Source of the DNA: Dendrolimus kikuchii
Taxonomy: Eukaryota; Arthropoda; Insecta; Lepidoptera; Lasiocampidae
Reading direction: 5' to 3'
Assembly (NCBI GenBank): GCA_019925095.2
Contig: CM034390.1
Location: 347,501 to 411,500, forward strand
Length of the DNA stretch: 64,000 nt
The notes beneath the pieces are model-generated. The model had not been told where the DNA came from. It saw only the letters and a list, made by a program, of their open reading frames with translations, and made no database searches. A program made the position numbers and the translations under genes. Below are positions 62,331-64,000 of the stretch, one piece after another (the stretch's first letter is position 1; each line of letters begins with the position of its first letter).

Positions 62331-62497
62331 GAAGATGATATACGGAAGAGGGAATTAAACCCTAGGTTTTCGCAGAGATTACAAACGGCCACTAAGGATA
62401 GTCTTTTAGTTTCACAAAAACGCAACCTTTATGTAACCACCATGTCTGGCTGTCAGTATGTCTATGTAGGTATACCACAGTCATTTTTCTCAGAAAC

Positions 62498-62812
62498 TTT
62501 TTTTTTATTGCAGCAGTTCAGCAGACAGGCAGATGGCCCACTTAATGGAAAGCGGGTACCATCGCCTATGGACATTTGCATCACCAAAGGTGCTACAAAT
62601 GCGCTGCTGCTCTCTTAAGGGTCACTGGAACCTGGTCACTAATGCCGGAACACAACTCAAGGTTGTTATGGCGACATGCTTTAGACCAGGGGTGGTAGCC
62701 ATCCAGTCGGGCAAGTGCCCTATCACCTGGCTGTGGGTTGTTTAGTCGCCTCTTACGACAGGCCGCCCGGCCGCAGGAAATTGTATTCTTTCTCCATTCC
62801 TGCACGGATAAA
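62498..62812 (-). mobile_element. RP-B retroposon, full-length
   Basis: TTTTTTTTATTGCAGCAGTT to CCATTCCTGCACGGATAAAA. No large deletion; one of the most complete antisense-oriented copies. Confidence 0.92.
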
Positions 62813-62981
62813 ACTACTGAGCACTATCTACAGAAATAGAATTTTACACGTAGGTGTCATCTGTATTTTGCATTAAGTTGTATAGTGTTATCGGAAAAAA
62901 TAAAGATTAGGGTTGGTTGGCCATCATACATGTAACTAGGGGTAGATTTTTTTGAATATACAGAGTCGTGAGGGGATTATC

Positions 62982-63122
62982 CTTAAGAACAGACGAGCGG
63001 GCATGACAAGAGTTATGAATGTCAAAGAAGCAAGTGAGGTGTGTAAGAATAAGCCTAAATGGCGCTCTGTTGTTCGTGCCTACCCCGCAAGGCTACTGGC
63101 GTGAAGTTATGTATGTATGTAT
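62982..63122 (+). mobile_element. RTE-A 3' end with 14-bp target duplication
   Basis: CTTAAGAACAGACGAGCGGG to the TATG tail. GTGA(G/A)GGGATTATC at 62968-62981 and 63123-63136, 13 of 14 identical. Confidence 0.9.
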
Positions 63123-63136
63123 GTGAAGGGATTATC

Positions 63137-63563
63137 GTTTTTCACATTTTGAAAAGTAATAACGATGTTCGCTAATGACTTTCTTGAGACAAGTCGTGAA
63201 AATTGGCTTTCCACTCTAACTTTTAAGTGGAAAATTCTATAATAAATCTAACTTATAAATAGATCTTAAAAAGTACTTTTGACTAGTTTTTGGGATATGT
63301 GGTGTAAGGGTAGAGTAAATTGAGTGGTGCGTTGGTAATGGTTACTCCGTTGGATAGGGTGACGCATGACAAGGCGAGAGCCTAAGTATTCCATGTACAG
63401 TCACGGAACGGAAATGTTCTTCATCTTAAAGTCGAGTTTTGTTTGCACGAGTACAAGAAACAATACTGCCAACATTTTAATACATTTTACATTTATAAAA
63501 TATAGAAACGTGAAAAAAGAAAATTGCAATGTTGACAATGACAGACACTGAGATTCACAAACA
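63137..63563. other. Unassigned DNA
   Basis: No recognised family or gene. Confidence 0.4.
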
Positions 63564-63572
63564 ATAAGAAAC

Positions 63573-63724
63573 ATACATATATAACTTCACGCCAGTTCCC
63601 TTGCGGGGTAGGCACGAACAACAGAGTGCCATTTAGGCTCATTCTTACACACCTCACTTGCCTCTTTGACATTCATAACTCTTGTCATGCAAGCTCGTCT
63701 GTTCTTAAGGCTCCTGACGTCACC
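63573..63724 (-). mobile_element. RTE-A 3' end with 9-bp target duplication
   Basis: CATACATATATAACTTCACG tail to CTCCTGACGTCACC. ATAAGAAAC at 63564-63572 and 63725-63733. Confidence 0.9.
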
Positions 63725-63811
63725 ATAAGAAACAAAGAGGATATAAGTAATTACTACCCTTAACTTAAATATTAAAACCAATAAAAGGTTTTATAACGGG
63801 TTTTATAACGA

Positions 63812-64000
63812 AACGGAGAAAAAATACAATTCCCTGCGTTGGGGCGGTCTGTCGTAAAAGGCCAAAAAAAATCCCACAGCCGGGTGGTAGGGAATTTGCC
63901 CGACTGGATGGCTACCATCCCTAGTGTAAAGTATGTCGCCATAATAATCTTGATATGTGTTTCGGTATTAGTGACCAGGTTCCAGTCTCCCTTAAGAGAG
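63812..64000 (+). mobile_element. RP-B retroposon, cut by window end
   Basis: AAACGGAGAAAAAATACAAT to CCAGTCTCCCTTAAGAGAG. More diverged than most copies (TAATAATCTTGATATGTG for CATAACAACCTTGAG). Confidence 0.86.

Overview
The window is eukaryotic nuclear DNA, almost certainly from a moth or butterfly (Lepidoptera). No complete host gene, rRNA or stand-alone tRNA is visible. The lepidopteran call rests on several interspersed families I recognise by sequence: short elements opening with CTAGCTTCTGCCCGCGACTT, the ACCGACTTCAAAAA fold-back family, the AGCCCATTAATGTCCCACTG tRNA-derived SINE, the GGGCGGCCTTATCGCTTA family, and RTE-like and Penelope-like retroelement tails. By eye, half or more of the 64 kb is identifiable repeat. 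The rest is AT-rich and mostly unassigned.

Family names used below are my own. RTE-A: 5'-truncated 3' ends of an RTE-like LINE whose RT C-terminus stops a few bases before a (TATG)n tail (26 copies, many with 9-14 bp target duplications). RP-B: a roughly 310 bp poly(A)-tailed retroposon (25 copies). C: the roughly 245 bp 'CCCGCGACTTCGTCCGCGTGG' element, including a four-unit tandem array and a 750 bp long form present twice. D: a fold-back element with arms of several hundred bases. E: a roughly 620 bp retroposon ending in (TAA)n. SINE-F: a tRNA-headed SINE with a perfect B box. PLE-G: short Penelope-like elements, one with a GIY-YIG domain, bounded by inverted modules. H: the CAGACGTTGTCCTGCC element, one copy of which has expanded into a 118-bp minisatellite of about 15.6 units.

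Layout. 1-13 kb: mixed RTE-A, RP-B, C, E and SINE-F, and a CR1/Jockey-like LINE coding remnant split by an RP-B insertion. 13.9-15.5 kb: the most complete fold-back D, holding an unrelated insert with a TATA box and short ORF. 16-25 kb: nested SINE, C, RP-B and RTE-A copies. 26-30 kb: two MITEs and two Penelope-like elements. 32-36 kb: a second RTE-like relic and the tandem C array. 36-46 kb: chimeric junctions, a candidate 43-nt host exon, an R1-clade fragment, a large RTE-A copy with an RT core, a third Penelope-like element and an E tandem. 46-53 kb: a mariner-type MITE, the minisatellite, and a SINE nested in RTE-A. 53-64 kb: a BEL/Pao integrase fragment, the second long C, the best-preserved RTE-A tail and two further LINE C-termini.

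The coding-like ORFs are nearly all retroelement relics. There is no operon or pathway. The only possible host coding signals are a 43-nt exon-like segment (40458-40500) and a weaker one near 43633. I see no clear new biological system. The most unusual items are the H-derived minisatellite with higher-order structure, the fold-back D family, the Penelope-like elements with inverted modules, and the ready-made splice acceptor on the antisense strand of RP-B.
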